In this document: one piece after another, positions 8,195-16,709 of the stretch
Layout: every line of letters starts with the position of its first letter
Numbering within the stretch: the stretch's first letter is position 1
The notes under the pieces: model-generated
The model's database searches: none
What the model was told of the DNA's origin: nothing
The model's input: the letters and a program-made list of their open reading frames with translations, nothing else
Program-made: the position numbers and the translations under genes
NCBI GenBank assembly: GCA_018434685.1
Contig: JAHDOV010000004.1
Span: 412,808 to 476,807, forward strand
Direction of reading: 5' to 3'
DNA: 64,000 nucleotides
Origin: Deltaproteobacteria bacterium
Lineage (GTDB): Bacteria > Desulfobacterota > Desulfomonilia > UBA1062

Positions 8195-8614
8195 TTACGG
8201 GGAGACCAGCACCTTTGTCTGGCTCGGTACCACCTGGGTGCCGGCCGGGGCATTGGCGTTCGTCCCGTTGTGGGAGGTCATGGACGTCAGATGCACGCAC
8301 GGCTGACCTTCGATCTTTACCTTGGAGCTGCCCTTCTTGAACTGCACCTCGCCCATGTTCATGCCCGATACCATGCCGCCGAGGGACCCGGCCTCATCAC
8401 CCATGGATTTGGGGATCTTGGACTTGAGCGTTACCACCTCCTTGCTCACAAACTTAACCTTTGTGGAGGTGCCGGTGGCCTGCATCAGCATGCCCATATT
8501 GGGGTAGGGCACAGGGATTTGTCCCACGGGCGGGGGTGCCGGGGTCTTGCAGACATCGGGCATAGCCATGCACTGCCCCCCTGCCTTGGTCGATCCTGGA
8601 AATATGGCTGCCAT
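8195..8614 (-). CDS. PAAR-like DUF4150 protein, T6SS spike tip
   Basis: A 139-residue protein of the DUF4150/PAAR-like type. Early in the chain it has the family signature PDVCKTP followed by PVPYPNMG; it then has a glycine-rich loop, and near the C-terminus HLTSMTSHNG. It carries no toxin extension, so it is a bare tip. In known systems PAAR proteins sharpen the VgrG spike and carry effectors fused or bound to them. The neighbours VgrG, DUF2169 and DUF3540 are the standard companions of this family. The downstream unknown gene begins 30 nt after the stop codon. Confidence 0.88.
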   Translation of the reverse strand: MAAIFPGSTKAGGQCMAMPDVCKTPAPPPVGQIPVPYPNMGMLMQATGTSTKVKFVSKEVVTLKSKIPKSMGDEAGSLGGMVSGMNMGEVQFKKGSSKVKIEGQPCVHLTSMTSHNGTNANAPAGTQVVPSQTKVLVSP

Positions 8615-8642
8615 ATCAGGTGCTCCCTTCCTTTTTTAACCT

Positions 8643-9440
8643 TCAGCCGAGATGGATCTTCTCGGCCCTGATCTTATAATCCTCTTCGGCCTTTACGAAT
8701 GCCTTGTTGGCTTTGAAGTGGAATGTCTTTTTCACCAGGGTGCGCATCCTGCCGGTCTTGAGCTGGCTCAGCTCTTCCACGCTCTGGAAGAGGTTCTTTG
8801 CCTTTTCGATCATGGTCTGCGCTGCTGTCTCGAGCCGTTCGGCAATGAGTATCACATGCCTGATATTCCCCATGAACTTCTTACCGGCATAGGCGGCCTC
8901 TTCGATCTGAAGAGCTCCCTTTTGTGCCGAGAGCCTGAACTCGTGGCTGTTCATATCCAGGTGCCGGCCGTGGAAAAGGATATCCCGCCCGGATTGGAAA
9001 GAGATGTTCCCGTTTTCCGTGACGAACTCCAGATCGCCCGATGGCATATTCACCCGTGCCTTGCCCGTTGCCTCGTCATATTCGAAGAGCAGCTCCTGCC
9101 GTGGAGAGAACACCTTCATGGACTGCTCACCTGGTTTTCCCGATGTCTCGGCACGAGAGCCGCCGCTCAAGGTGATCGTCCTGGGGGGAAGTGCTGCAGT
9201 TTTTAACACCCCGATGATGTAGAGTTCGTCGGTGTCTTCTCCTGCTGCAAGCACGGTATCACCCGGGGTGAGTTCATGAGGAGGTGCTATCGCAATGGTT
9301 GCCCATGTCCGGGTGTTTCCGGCTGCTGCACGAAGCTGAACCAGCACACGGCCTTCGTTGTCATCCACTTCCAGTACCCGGGCTTCACCCAGGTATCTGG
9401 ACTCTCTCATCCAGGGATATTTCTCAGCGAGGTTCGACAT
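8643..9440 (-). CDS. DUF3540 protein, T6SS spike accessory
   Basis: A 265-residue protein starting at an ATG behind GGAGGAAACC. It resembles the DUF3540 family: an N-terminal OB-like barrel (residues ~15-85, with GEARVLEVDDNEGRVLV and GDTVLAAGEDTDELYIIGVL), a beta-strand stretch at ~115-175 with alternating hydrophobic positions as in a spike helix, then a helical tail rich in Lys and Glu. An in-frame upstream extension is rejected because it lies over the preceding pentapeptide gene and has no ribosome-binding site. DUF3540 genes recur next to DUF2169, DUF4150 and VgrG, so a role as an accessory spike segment or adaptor is likely. No enzymatic motif is visible. Confidence 0.8.
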   Translation of the reverse strand: MSNLAEKYPWMRESRYLGEARVLEVDDNEGRVLVQLRAAAGNTRTWATIAIAPPHELTPGDTVLAAGEDTDELYIIGVLKTAALPPRTITLSGGSRAETSGKPGEQSMKVFSPRQELLFEYDEATGKARVNMPSGDLEFVTENGNISFQSGRDILFHGRHLDMNSHEFRLSAQKGALQIEEAAYAGKKFMGNIRHVILIAERLETAAQTMIEKAKNLFQSVEELSQLKTGRMRTLVKKTFHFKANKAFVKAEEDYKIRAEKIHLG

Positions 9441-9462
9441 GGTTTCCTCCAGAATCTGCTTT

Positions 9463-11493
9463 TTAAGTTTTCGGCGGCGGCGGTGTCCAGTCCTCCGCCT
9501 CTGCACGGTCCTTGTCCGTGTACCGGGCGAGGAGCAGGTTGGCCCCTTTGAATTTTGTTCCGGAATCATTGATCCGGTGAAGCGTGGACTGCCTCAGGTT
9601 TGCCCCGCTAAAGTCTGCGCCGCTGCAATCGGCATGGGAAAAGGTGCTGTACGGCAGGTGCGCGTTATGGAATCGAGCGGCCAACAGGACCGCATTGTTG
9701 AACTCGGCGCGGTCCATTCGCGCGTTTGAAAAATCCGCACCTGGAGCAGAGGCCTTTTCAAACCTGGAAAACCGCAGGTCGGCGCCGGTGAAATTCGTCT
9801 TGTTAAGAATACCCTGCGTAAAATCAGCGGTCCTGCACACGCAGTCCGCCAGGCGGGCGCCAGTGAGATCAGCCTTGGTAAGGTTTGCCTGGGTGAGGGT
9901 TGCCCGGCTCAGATCGGCCTGCTTCAGGTTGGCTCCGGTGAGGTCCGAGTCGGTAAGATTGCAGAGCGAAAGATCCATGCCCTCAAAGGTGCTTCCTTTC
10001 ATACTGCACAGGATAAACTCGGTTTTATCGATACTGGTTGTGGTGAAATCAACCCCGTCAAGGTCTGTCTGGAGCAGCTTTGCTCCGCGCAGAACGGCAC
10101 CCTCCAGCGTGCTTCCATCGAGCTGGCAGTAGTCGAACCGGGCTCCGGTAAAATCCGCGCCGCTCAGGTCCGCCCTGGATGCAAGGGTATCCTTGAGGAG
10201 TGCGCCGGTAAGATTCACCTGTTTCATCCTGGCATTCGTAAAGTCGGCATCGCTCAGGTTGCATCCTGCGAGGTTTGCCCCTGTCATCCGTGCCTGGCTG
10301 AAATCGGCCTCGCTCAGGTCCATGCCGCTCAAATCAATATTTTCCATGGAGCAGTTAAGGAAGATGTGTCCCATCAGCTCGGTTTCCCGCACGGTCGCCC
10401 TGTCCAGATTCGAATCTGAAAATTCGGCGTCAGTGAGAATGCTTGCGGTGAGGTCCGAGCCGGAAATGTCGGACTCTGAAAACCGAGTCTCGCAAAGGTC
10501 TGCCCCGGCAAAGGATGAACCGGCTAGCGTTGACTGTGAGAAAACGCAGCCGGTGAGCTCTCCGCCGGAAAAGTCCTTTTCCGGCAGGCTGCAGTTGATA
10601 AAGGTGGAGAAGGGCATGCTCCTGGGGATGTTTCTGGTGGAGCTCAGATCGATGTCGGTCATCGTTATGCCGCTGACCTCGGCGTTTTCTAAATCAGATT
10701 CAGCAAGTGTGCACTGGTTAAACATTGCTTCCTGGATGAGTGCTGTGGCAAACAGGGCTGCTGTGAGATCTGTGTTCTCGAAGGTGGTCTTTTTGAGCTG
10801 GGCCTGCGAAAGATCGACATGAGACAGGGAGCAACCGATAAAATGTGCACTGCTCAGGTCTGAGCCTGAAAGATCCGCATGGTCAAGCACCGCTTCTTCG
10901 AATGTTGCATCAGCGAACACGGCATTTTTCAAAACAGCACGGTGCATCCTGCAAGCACCCGGGTCAAAATCTGCCTCGGAAATCCCCAGGTCTTCCAGGC
11001 CAATCTCGACGGAATCGGGATTGATCTTTGATGGATCTGTTTTTAGGAGCTCCTGCATCTCGGGCGATAGTTTAATGTCTTTGATATCCCTGGTAAGAAC
11101 CGGGAATGCCGTGAAGGTTGCCAGGGAAAAGTTGGCACCGGTCAGATCTGCATTATCAAGGAGCGTGTTCATGATCGATGCAGATGAAAGATCAGCCCCC
11201 ATGAGTTTTCCACCTGTGAGATCCACCTGGTTCAGCGTCACGCCTGAAAGCCGGGCATTTTCCAGGTCGGCACCTTTCAGGAGAGAGTTCATGATCGTTG
11301 CACTCTCGAGGTTGACGCCCCTCAAGTCCGCGCCTGTGAGATCGATCCCTATAATGACGGCCCCGGCTAGTGATTGGCCCGATTGTATCCTCTCGAGGAT
11401 GTCCTCTCTTTTCAGGAGCCTTTTCCCGAAATTCTTGAAATCCTCGATATCGAAGTTGCTGATCAAGTCTTCGAAGTTATCAAAATCCATCAT
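9463..11493 (-). CDS. Giant pentapeptide-repeat protein of the T6SS tip module
   Basis: A 676-residue protein of which ~600 residues are pentapeptide repeats of the A(D/N)LxX type, predicted to form a right-handed quadrilateral beta-helix roughly 25-30 coils long. The repeat starts near residue 45, after an acidic N-terminal helix region. It is interrupted at ~138-185 by a non-repeat insert (SPEMQELLKTDPSK) and ends in a short Pro-rich tail. No toxin, membrane or enzymatic segment is seen. Pentapeptide proteins accompany DUF2169/DUF3540/PAAR-like modules in T6SS loci; whether they are structural or mimic nucleic acid is unsettled. The C-terminal 31 bp lie just upstream of the DUF3540 start. 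Confidence 0.85.
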   Translation of the reverse strand: MMDFDNFEDLISNFDIEDFKNFGKRLLKREDILERIQSGQSLAGAVIIGIDLTGADLRGVNLESATIMNSLLKGADLENARLSGVTLNQVDLTGGKLMGADLSSASIMNTLLDNADLTGANFSLATFTAFPVLTRDIKDIKLSPEMQELLKTDPSKINPDSVEIGLEDLGISEADFDPGACRMHRAVLKNAVFADATFEEAVLDHADLSGSDLSSAHFIGCSLSHVDLSQAQLKKTTFENTDLTAALFATALIQEAMFNQCTLAESDLENAEVSGITMTDIDLSSTRNIPRSMPFSTFINCSLPEKDFSGGELTGCVFSQSTLAGSSFAGADLCETRFSESDISGSDLTASILTDAEFSDSNLDRATVRETELMGHIFLNCSMENIDLSGMDLSEADFSQARMTGANLAGCNLSDADFTNARMKQVNLTGALLKDTLASRADLSGADFTGARFDYCQLDGSTLEGAVLRGAKLLQTDLDGVDFTTTSIDKTEFILCSMKGSTFEGMDLSLCNLTDSDLTGANLKQADLSRATLTQANLTKADLTGARLADCVCRTADFTQGILNKTNFTGADLRFSRFEKASAPGADFSNARMDRAEFNNAVLLAARFHNAHLPYSTFSHADCSGADFSGANLRQSTLHRINDSGTKFKGANLLLARYTDKDRAEAEDWTPPPPKT

Positions 11494-11533
11494 AAGTTAA
11501 ATGACTCGTTTGTTCCTTGTTACATCATGTTTG

Positions 11534-14044
11534 TCAGGCCAGTTTCGTCATCTTCACATTGGTTCTTTCCATGACGGTCCCTACTATGATCGCATCGAGA
11601 AACTCGGCACCGTACATATTCGAGCCGCTCAGATCGGCCCCGGTTAAGTCGGCCTTTTCAAAGCTTGCCTCAAACAGGTTCATCACCACGAGCCTGGCCT
11701 GCTGCAGATCTGCCTTCATGAAGCGGGCATGTTTCATGTCGGCGGCAGCCATGGTTGCCTGCTGAAGGGATGCCCTGGTAAAGTCAGCACCCTGCATCTT
11801 CGAAAAGGAAAAATCAGCCCTGTCGAGGATGGCATCCTGCCACATGGACTCGAAGCCGGTTGCCTTGACAAAGGTGCATTTTGAGAAGTTGCCGCCTTCA
11901 GAGGCTCGCAGCTCGGTGAGGTCTGCCCCGGTGAAATCCGCATTCATGCAGGTGGCACCTTCGAGGGATGCCGCAGCAAGGGTTGCGCCCCTGAAATCCG
12001 CGCCGTTCAATGTGGCGCCAGTAAAATCAGCGCCCGAGAGGTCGCTGCCCGAGAACTTCGCCCCAGAGAGGTCAGCTTCGGCAAAGTAGGCGCCCCGGGC
12101 GGTTACTTCCTCCAGCAGGGCATTTATCATCTCAGCCTGTTCAAAGAGTGCTTCACTTAAATTCGCACCGGCAAGCCTGGTTTCGGTTAGCCTTGCGCCG
12201 GTGACATCGGCCTCGATGAGCATGGCCTTTTCCAGGTTCGCCCCGGTCAGGTCAGCCCCTGCAAGGAGTGCACGATCAAGCACCGTCCCGGACAGATCCG
12301 CGCCACTCAAGTCGGCCCCGGAAAAGTCGAGCTCTTTCAGATCGAGGCCTGTAAGATCAAGGCCGCTCAAATTCTCTCCTGCAAAGGATTCACCACGTGC
12401 AGAGCGCTCTGCAACAATCTCACGGGTCAGGGTGGAGAGTCCTTCCTTTTTTTTATGTGCTGTTTCCGGGAGATCGAGCTGCTTTTTTGCCGCTTCAATA
12501 ACCGGGGTCAGGTCTTCCGGGTCGATCCCCAACTTCGGCATGAGCGCGCCCAGTATACCCATGAAACCTGCAATCTCGGGATCCTGCATGATCGAGAGAT
12601 CATCAACGCCGAGCTCTTTGAACAGTCTCAATTGTTCGGCCTTTGTCTTGTCATTCGTTAGCGGGAGGTTGTTCACATCGATTCCGGCCTTGGAAAGGGT
12701 ATCGGACATATGCGCCTTCAGATCCTCCTCCCCAATGGCCGCTATCTTATCAGAATCTTTTTGGGTGATACTCTCGATGATTCTGTCCTGATCCTGCCCT
12801 AACTTTTCCCTTTCCGCAGGGGAGAGCCTGTTCAGATCTATGCCGACCTTGGCGAGCAGTGCTGCCGTCTGGACTTCAAGCTGTTTTTTCAGTTCGTCCC
12901 CGGGGATCTCCGGCCCGGTTTCTTCGGGGGCCTCAGGTGGCTCTTCCGGTTCGACCTCCCACTGTGTCTCTTCTTCAGCCAGTGCCGTAAGGAAAAGCTC
13001 GTGGCAGCGAATCAGAGGTTCGCTCTCCTGATCGAGAGATTCCGACATGACGAACAGGTGCGCAATCTCTTGAGCATAATCTTCAGAGGCTGTCTCCATC
13101 ACGCCTCGCCAGACCAGCACCAGCTTCTGAGCATCCATGTCTGCCCAGAGCGTGTCGAGCTTCATGGAGACTTCACGGAAATCAGTTCCGTTCCCTCCTG
13201 CGCCGCCTTCTCTGTTCACAAAGCAGCGCACCCTGATGCCCGGCAGGAATGACTCGTAGCGCGGGTGCTCCGGATGCAGATTCTCGAAGGAGACAGGTTC
13301 ATCCCCTCTCAGATAGCCGTCCATCAGCATCCCGGGAGGAGCGGCATTGAAATACGCATAGTTGAAATCCTCGGCGAACCAGGGCCAGCGTTTTTTCAGG
13401 TAGCTGCCCGAGTATGACCCCAACCGGGAATATCGCTGTTCCCACATCCTGCCTATGGGGCCGAATCCGGCCGGCTCCGGCCTTTTCCCCGGAGAATCGA
13501 TCAGGTCTTGAGGGTCTTCGATATTTGGAAGAAGCCATGATTTCCCTTGTTCAGATTCTTCTTTTCCCGCCCCTTTTCCTATGGGGTTTTTCTTGAACCC
13601 GACTCCACCAAAGCTGTTTTCGTACCGGAGTTCCATCGTTGCGAACGGCTCGGGCTCTGTGATGGTGCGAATCCCGGCCAAATTTTTCCAGAAACGGTCC
13701 CCGAATACATACAGGGTCCTGCTCACCGGCCCGACGCTGAAGGTGACGGGACATGCACTGACGGGTTTCCTTCCCGGGCAGTGGCAGTGACCGGCAAGGA
13801 GCAGGTCTGCACAGGGTTTGTAATACGCAAAATCGGATTCATACCGCGGGGCGCCGATCATATCCACATCTTCAGGAAATAACTCGTCACCAGTAGGGGG
13901 CAGCTGCTCGTCTGAAGGCCTGGCCTTCTTATCAGGCACAAGGTCGAAGGTCCCCTTGACAATCAGGGTAAGCGAATGCCCGGGAAAGTTGATCCTCCCC
14001 GGCAACGGGGCGAACATGAACGGCGTTTTATTTACACTTTCCAA
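11534..14044 (-). CDS. DUF2169 adaptor fused to a pentapeptide-repeat domain
   Basis: An 836-residue two-part protein. Residues ~10-320 are a DUF2169 domain (LIVKGTFDL, the YKPCADLLLAGHCHCPG stretch, YENSFGG, an aromatic stretch RWPWFAEDFNYAYF). Residues ~370-560 form an acidic, helical linker with a recurring GID(L/V)N motif. Residues ~565-836 are pentapeptide repeats like those of the next gene. DUF2169 is strongly linked to T6SS PAAR-type effectors, probably as a loading factor. Initiation is at TTG: GAGG lies 9 nt before it, whereas the first ATG (14017) has no site. It overlaps neither neighbour and starts ~20 nt after vgrG. Confidence 0.85.
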   Translation of the reverse strand: MESVNKTPFMFAPLPGRINFPGHSLTLIVKGTFDLVPDKKARPSDEQLPPTGDELFPEDVDMIGAPRYESDFAYYKPCADLLLAGHCHCPGRKPVSACPVTFSVGPVSRTLYVFGDRFWKNLAGIRTITEPEPFATMELRYENSFGGVGFKKNPIGKGAGKEESEQGKSWLLPNIEDPQDLIDSPGKRPEPAGFGPIGRMWEQRYSRLGSYSGSYLKKRWPWFAEDFNYAYFNAAPPGMLMDGYLRGDEPVSFENLHPEHPRYESFLPGIRVRCFVNREGGAGGNGTDFREVSMKLDTLWADMDAQKLVLVWRGVMETASEDYAQEIAHLFVMSESLDQESEPLIRCHELFLTALAEEETQWEVEPEEPPEAPEETGPEIPGDELKKQLEVQTAALLAKVGIDLNRLSPAEREKLGQDQDRIIESITQKDSDKIAAIGEEDLKAHMSDTLSKAGIDVNNLPLTNDKTKAEQLRLFKELGVDDLSIMQDPEIAGFMGILGALMPKLGIDPEDLTPVIEAAKKQLDLPETAHKKKEGLSTLTREIVAERSARGESFAGENLSGLDLTGLDLKELDFSGADLSGADLSGTVLDRALLAGADLTGANLEKAMLIEADVTGARLTETRLAGANLSEALFEQAEMINALLEEVTARGAYFAEADLSGAKFSGSDLSGADFTGATLNGADFRGATLAAASLEGATCMNADFTGADLTELRASEGGNFSKCTFVKATGFESMWQDAILDRADFSFSKMQGADFTRASLQQATMAAADMKHARFMKADLQQARLVVMNLFEASFEKADLTGADLSGSNMYGAEFLDAIIVGTVMERTNVKMTKLA

Positions 14045-14064
14045 AAAGAAAATACCTCGAATAA

Positions 14065-16707
14065 TTAAGCCATTACTTTTAAATTTTTGCCGGCAATCGA
14101 AACATCTGTCGATTTAAATGTTGAATTGCCAATCTGAATCGTTCCCTTTTTCCCTGAGTCCAGTTTTATGGTCCCACCGGCAGGGATAATAAGTTCAATT
14201 ACCCTTTTCTGGGTTTTGATCTCGGAACTCACCTTGTTTCCCTCTAGTGCACTGAGTGAAACACCTTCTTTATTCAATTCGATTCTGGAATTGTCCTTTG
14301 GCGGAGGGACAGGCACAGCGTTTTTCTTTTCTTTAAAAGCAAGCAGGAGGATTGTCGCTATTGCTCCTATCAGAATTGTTAAGGATGTTGTACCTCCGGC
14401 AGAAGCTGCATCCACTGTCCCTGTTATTGTGTCTCCTTCGACAAATTCCGGGATACAGGTGCCACCGCTGTATAAAGAGGCAGCGCCAAAATGAATAAGC
14501 AAGTTTATCGCGCTCCAGGTCAATCCTTTGCGCCAGGCATTATCGGCTTTTGATTTTCCGTGTTTGCCGTATCTAAGGGCAAGGGAATTCTCTGAGAGGG
14601 AGATCAGAGAATTGTTGTCTTTACCCCCTAAGAGATCTGTTTTTAGTTCTGCATCGATAGTGATATTCTTATTGGAATGCTTATTCCAGTCATCCCACCC
14701 TGCATCGTATTCCGGACCGATAAAGTTTTCGTATTTCGCTCCGATTCCAAAGTTGAAAAGCAGTCCTCCTAAAAGCACCTCGGTTTTTGCATTTAAGAAA
14801 TTGCATTCAAGCCCGCTGCTGAGGACATTAAAGGCTGTCTCGGTGCCTAGCTTTACATTCAGACTGTTTCCAATACGTGTTTCGATTGTGTTTCCACAAA
14901 CATGCTCATATTTATTTCCATTAACGAGTGAAACAGAATCGACATCGACTTTATCAAGAAAATTCCCCCTGCAGGTTGTATCTATATTGTATCCCTCAAT
15001 ATTGATATTCCCTTCATTCTCCCCTCCCTTTGCTTCTGTCATGATATTAATATGCTGGGCACCAGGAGAGAGTGTATTTCCCGTGTTGCCGGTATACAGC
15101 TCGATGCCTCCCAGTGTCTGGATCTTGATGCCGTCGCCGGTTTCCTGATCCTCTATATACGTAGGGTCGTTCGGGGTCCCGATCCTGATGAATGAATTCT
15201 CCTTGGGGCTCTGCATGATGATCCGTTCGGAGCCTGCTTTGTCCTCGATCCTGATCTTGTTGTCTCCCCCGGTCTTTATCACACTCTCACTCTGGTTCTC
15301 TGTATTCACCGGGCTTGCCGTTGCAGGGTTCGGTACGGCAGAGGCGATGATGGGCCGGTCAGGATCGCCGTCTATAAAGGTGAGCAGCACCTCGGTCCCC
15401 TTGTGGAGGGGGAAGTGCATGCCGTATTCGGCACCGGCATAGGGCTGGGCCATGCGAACCCAGCGCGAAGCCCTGCCGTCGTTGTTGCCGCTCAGGTCGA
15501 ACGGCAGGATTATCTTGTAGCGGCCCATTTCATCAAGCTCTGCGTATTTCCCGTCACCTGCGGCATCCACCACGGCGTTCATGGTGCCCTGGATTTTTGG
15601 CCTGGGGGTCGTCCGCTCGGGACGGAACTGAATGCCTGCTTCGATGGCGGTGAATCTGTTCGTGTACGTGCGCGTCTGTTCCTTTTCCGTGAGATCCTCT
15701 CTGAGGCCGGACAGGAACGATGCAGCCTGGATGCCCTCATGCTCGATGTCCAGGATCAGGTATTTCCGGTTGTATCCCTCCCGGTAGTGTTCGGCCAGTT
15801 CAAAGAGGTAGCCGGAAGACAGGTTTGTGGCAGTGCCCTCACCGTGGAACACCGTCGCCCTGCAGGCGATCTCCTCGGCCCTGATCTTTGCTAAAGCACT
15901 TCCCTGCTCGGGTTCCTTGAAGTGTTCGCCGTAGAGGTATACATCCCCGCGTCCCTGCGGGTCCACCTCGGCCTCTGCCTTGAGCTCGAGGGAGGGCTTG
16001 CGGTAGTTGTAGTCCTTTAAGATGACCTTGTTCGGCAGCATCTTCTGCCTGCTGATAAAGGCCTGGATCAGCTCTTCTTCCGGCACCAGGCCCGAGGGCG
16101 GGGCATAGGGGATCACTGCATCGCCCGGTATGTCCTGATGGGCGGTGAAGCTGTCGGTGATGATGAGTTTCTCGTAATCTTCTCTCTGCTCGAAGAAGAA
16201 ATAGATGCCCTCGCGTTCCATCCAGCGCGAGATGAACTCATAGTCGGTCTCCCGGTACTGGCAGATGTACTCCCACTGGGGATACTCCTTTGTCAGTCTC
16301 AGTTCATAGTCCTGGGTGGTGAGCCCGGCCTGTTTCAGGATGTCTTCGATGATGTCCGGAACGGTCGTGGTGAGAAAGAGCTGGTTTTCATGGTACAGGT
16401 TTGAAAGCCACAGCCTCGGCACCAGGACGGCCCGGTAGAAGAAATGGTGCTTTACCTCATGGAGCTGCTCGAACTGGGCGAGGATTCCATGGACAGGCAG
16501 ATCCTGATGATCGCCACGAATGGTCAGGGTCGCCGGGTTCTGCAATATCTCTTTCAGATCGATCTCCGGGTCGTCACTCACCAGGGTGATGTCGAATGAA
16601 TAGAGCTTCGATATGCCCTCGGTTCCCTTGAAGCGTACGGCCCCGAACGTGTCTTCCGGCAATGCCTTGGAAACGAAAGAGAAATTATTCGCGTTTTCAA
16701 AATCCAT
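14065..16707 (-). CDS. vgrG: VgrG spike protein (TssI) with C-terminal extension
   Basis: An 880-residue VgrG. The gp27-like part (residues ~1-370, with GTEGISKLYSFDI, REDYEK and the WEYICQYRETDYEFISRWMEREG motif) and the gp5 OB-fold (~395-470, with YAGAEYGMHFPLHKGTEVLLTF split over two strands) are typical. From ~residue 550 the sequence leaves the core: a beta-rich stretch, two hydrophobic segments at ~730-748 and ~773-792, a KEKK stop-transfer-like cluster and a final beta domain of ~85 residues. The DNA encoding this part (about 14065-15060) is clearly AT-richer than its surroundings, pointing to an exchanged module. It could be an effector extension or an adaptor; no catalytic motif is recognised. 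It starts 2 nt after the clpV stop codon. Confidence 0.93.
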   Translation of the reverse strand: MDFENANNFSFVSKALPEDTFGAVRFKGTEGISKLYSFDITLVSDDPEIDLKEILQNPATLTIRGDHQDLPVHGILAQFEQLHEVKHHFFYRAVLVPRLWLSNLYHENQLFLTTTVPDIIEDILKQAGLTTQDYELRLTKEYPQWEYICQYRETDYEFISRWMEREGIYFFFEQREDYEKLIITDSFTAHQDIPGDAVIPYAPPSGLVPEEELIQAFISRQKMLPNKVILKDYNYRKPSLELKAEAEVDPQGRGDVYLYGEHFKEPEQGSALAKIRAEEIACRATVFHGEGTATNLSSGYLFELAEHYREGYNRKYLILDIEHEGIQAASFLSGLREDLTEKEQTRTYTNRFTAIEAGIQFRPERTTPRPKIQGTMNAVVDAAGDGKYAELDEMGRYKIILPFDLSGNNDGRASRWVRMAQPYAGAEYGMHFPLHKGTEVLLTFIDGDPDRPIIASAVPNPATASPVNTENQSESVIKTGGDNKIRIEDKAGSERIIMQSPKENSFIRIGTPNDPTYIEDQETGDGIKIQTLGGIELYTGNTGNTLSPGAQHINIMTEAKGGENEGNINIEGYNIDTTCRGNFLDKVDVDSVSLVNGNKYEHVCGNTIETRIGNSLNVKLGTETAFNVLSSGLECNFLNAKTEVLLGGLLFNFGIGAKYENFIGPEYDAGWDDWNKHSNKNITIDAELKTDLLGGKDNNSLISLSENSLALRYGKHGKSKADNAWRKGLTWSAINLLIHFGAASLYSGGTCIPEFVEGDTITGTVDAASAGGTTSLTILIGAIATILLLAFKEKKNAVPVPPPKDNSRIELNKEGVSLSALEGNKVSSEIKTQKRVIELIIPAGGTIKLDSGKKGTIQIGNSTFKSTDVSIAGKNLKVMA

Positions 16708-16709
16708 GA

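Noticed and set aside
9463-12400. Repeats in pentapeptide genes as a CRISPR or minisatellite
   Set aside because: The DNA repetition is explained by the 15-nt coding period of the pentapeptide motif; no constant repeats with unique spacers.
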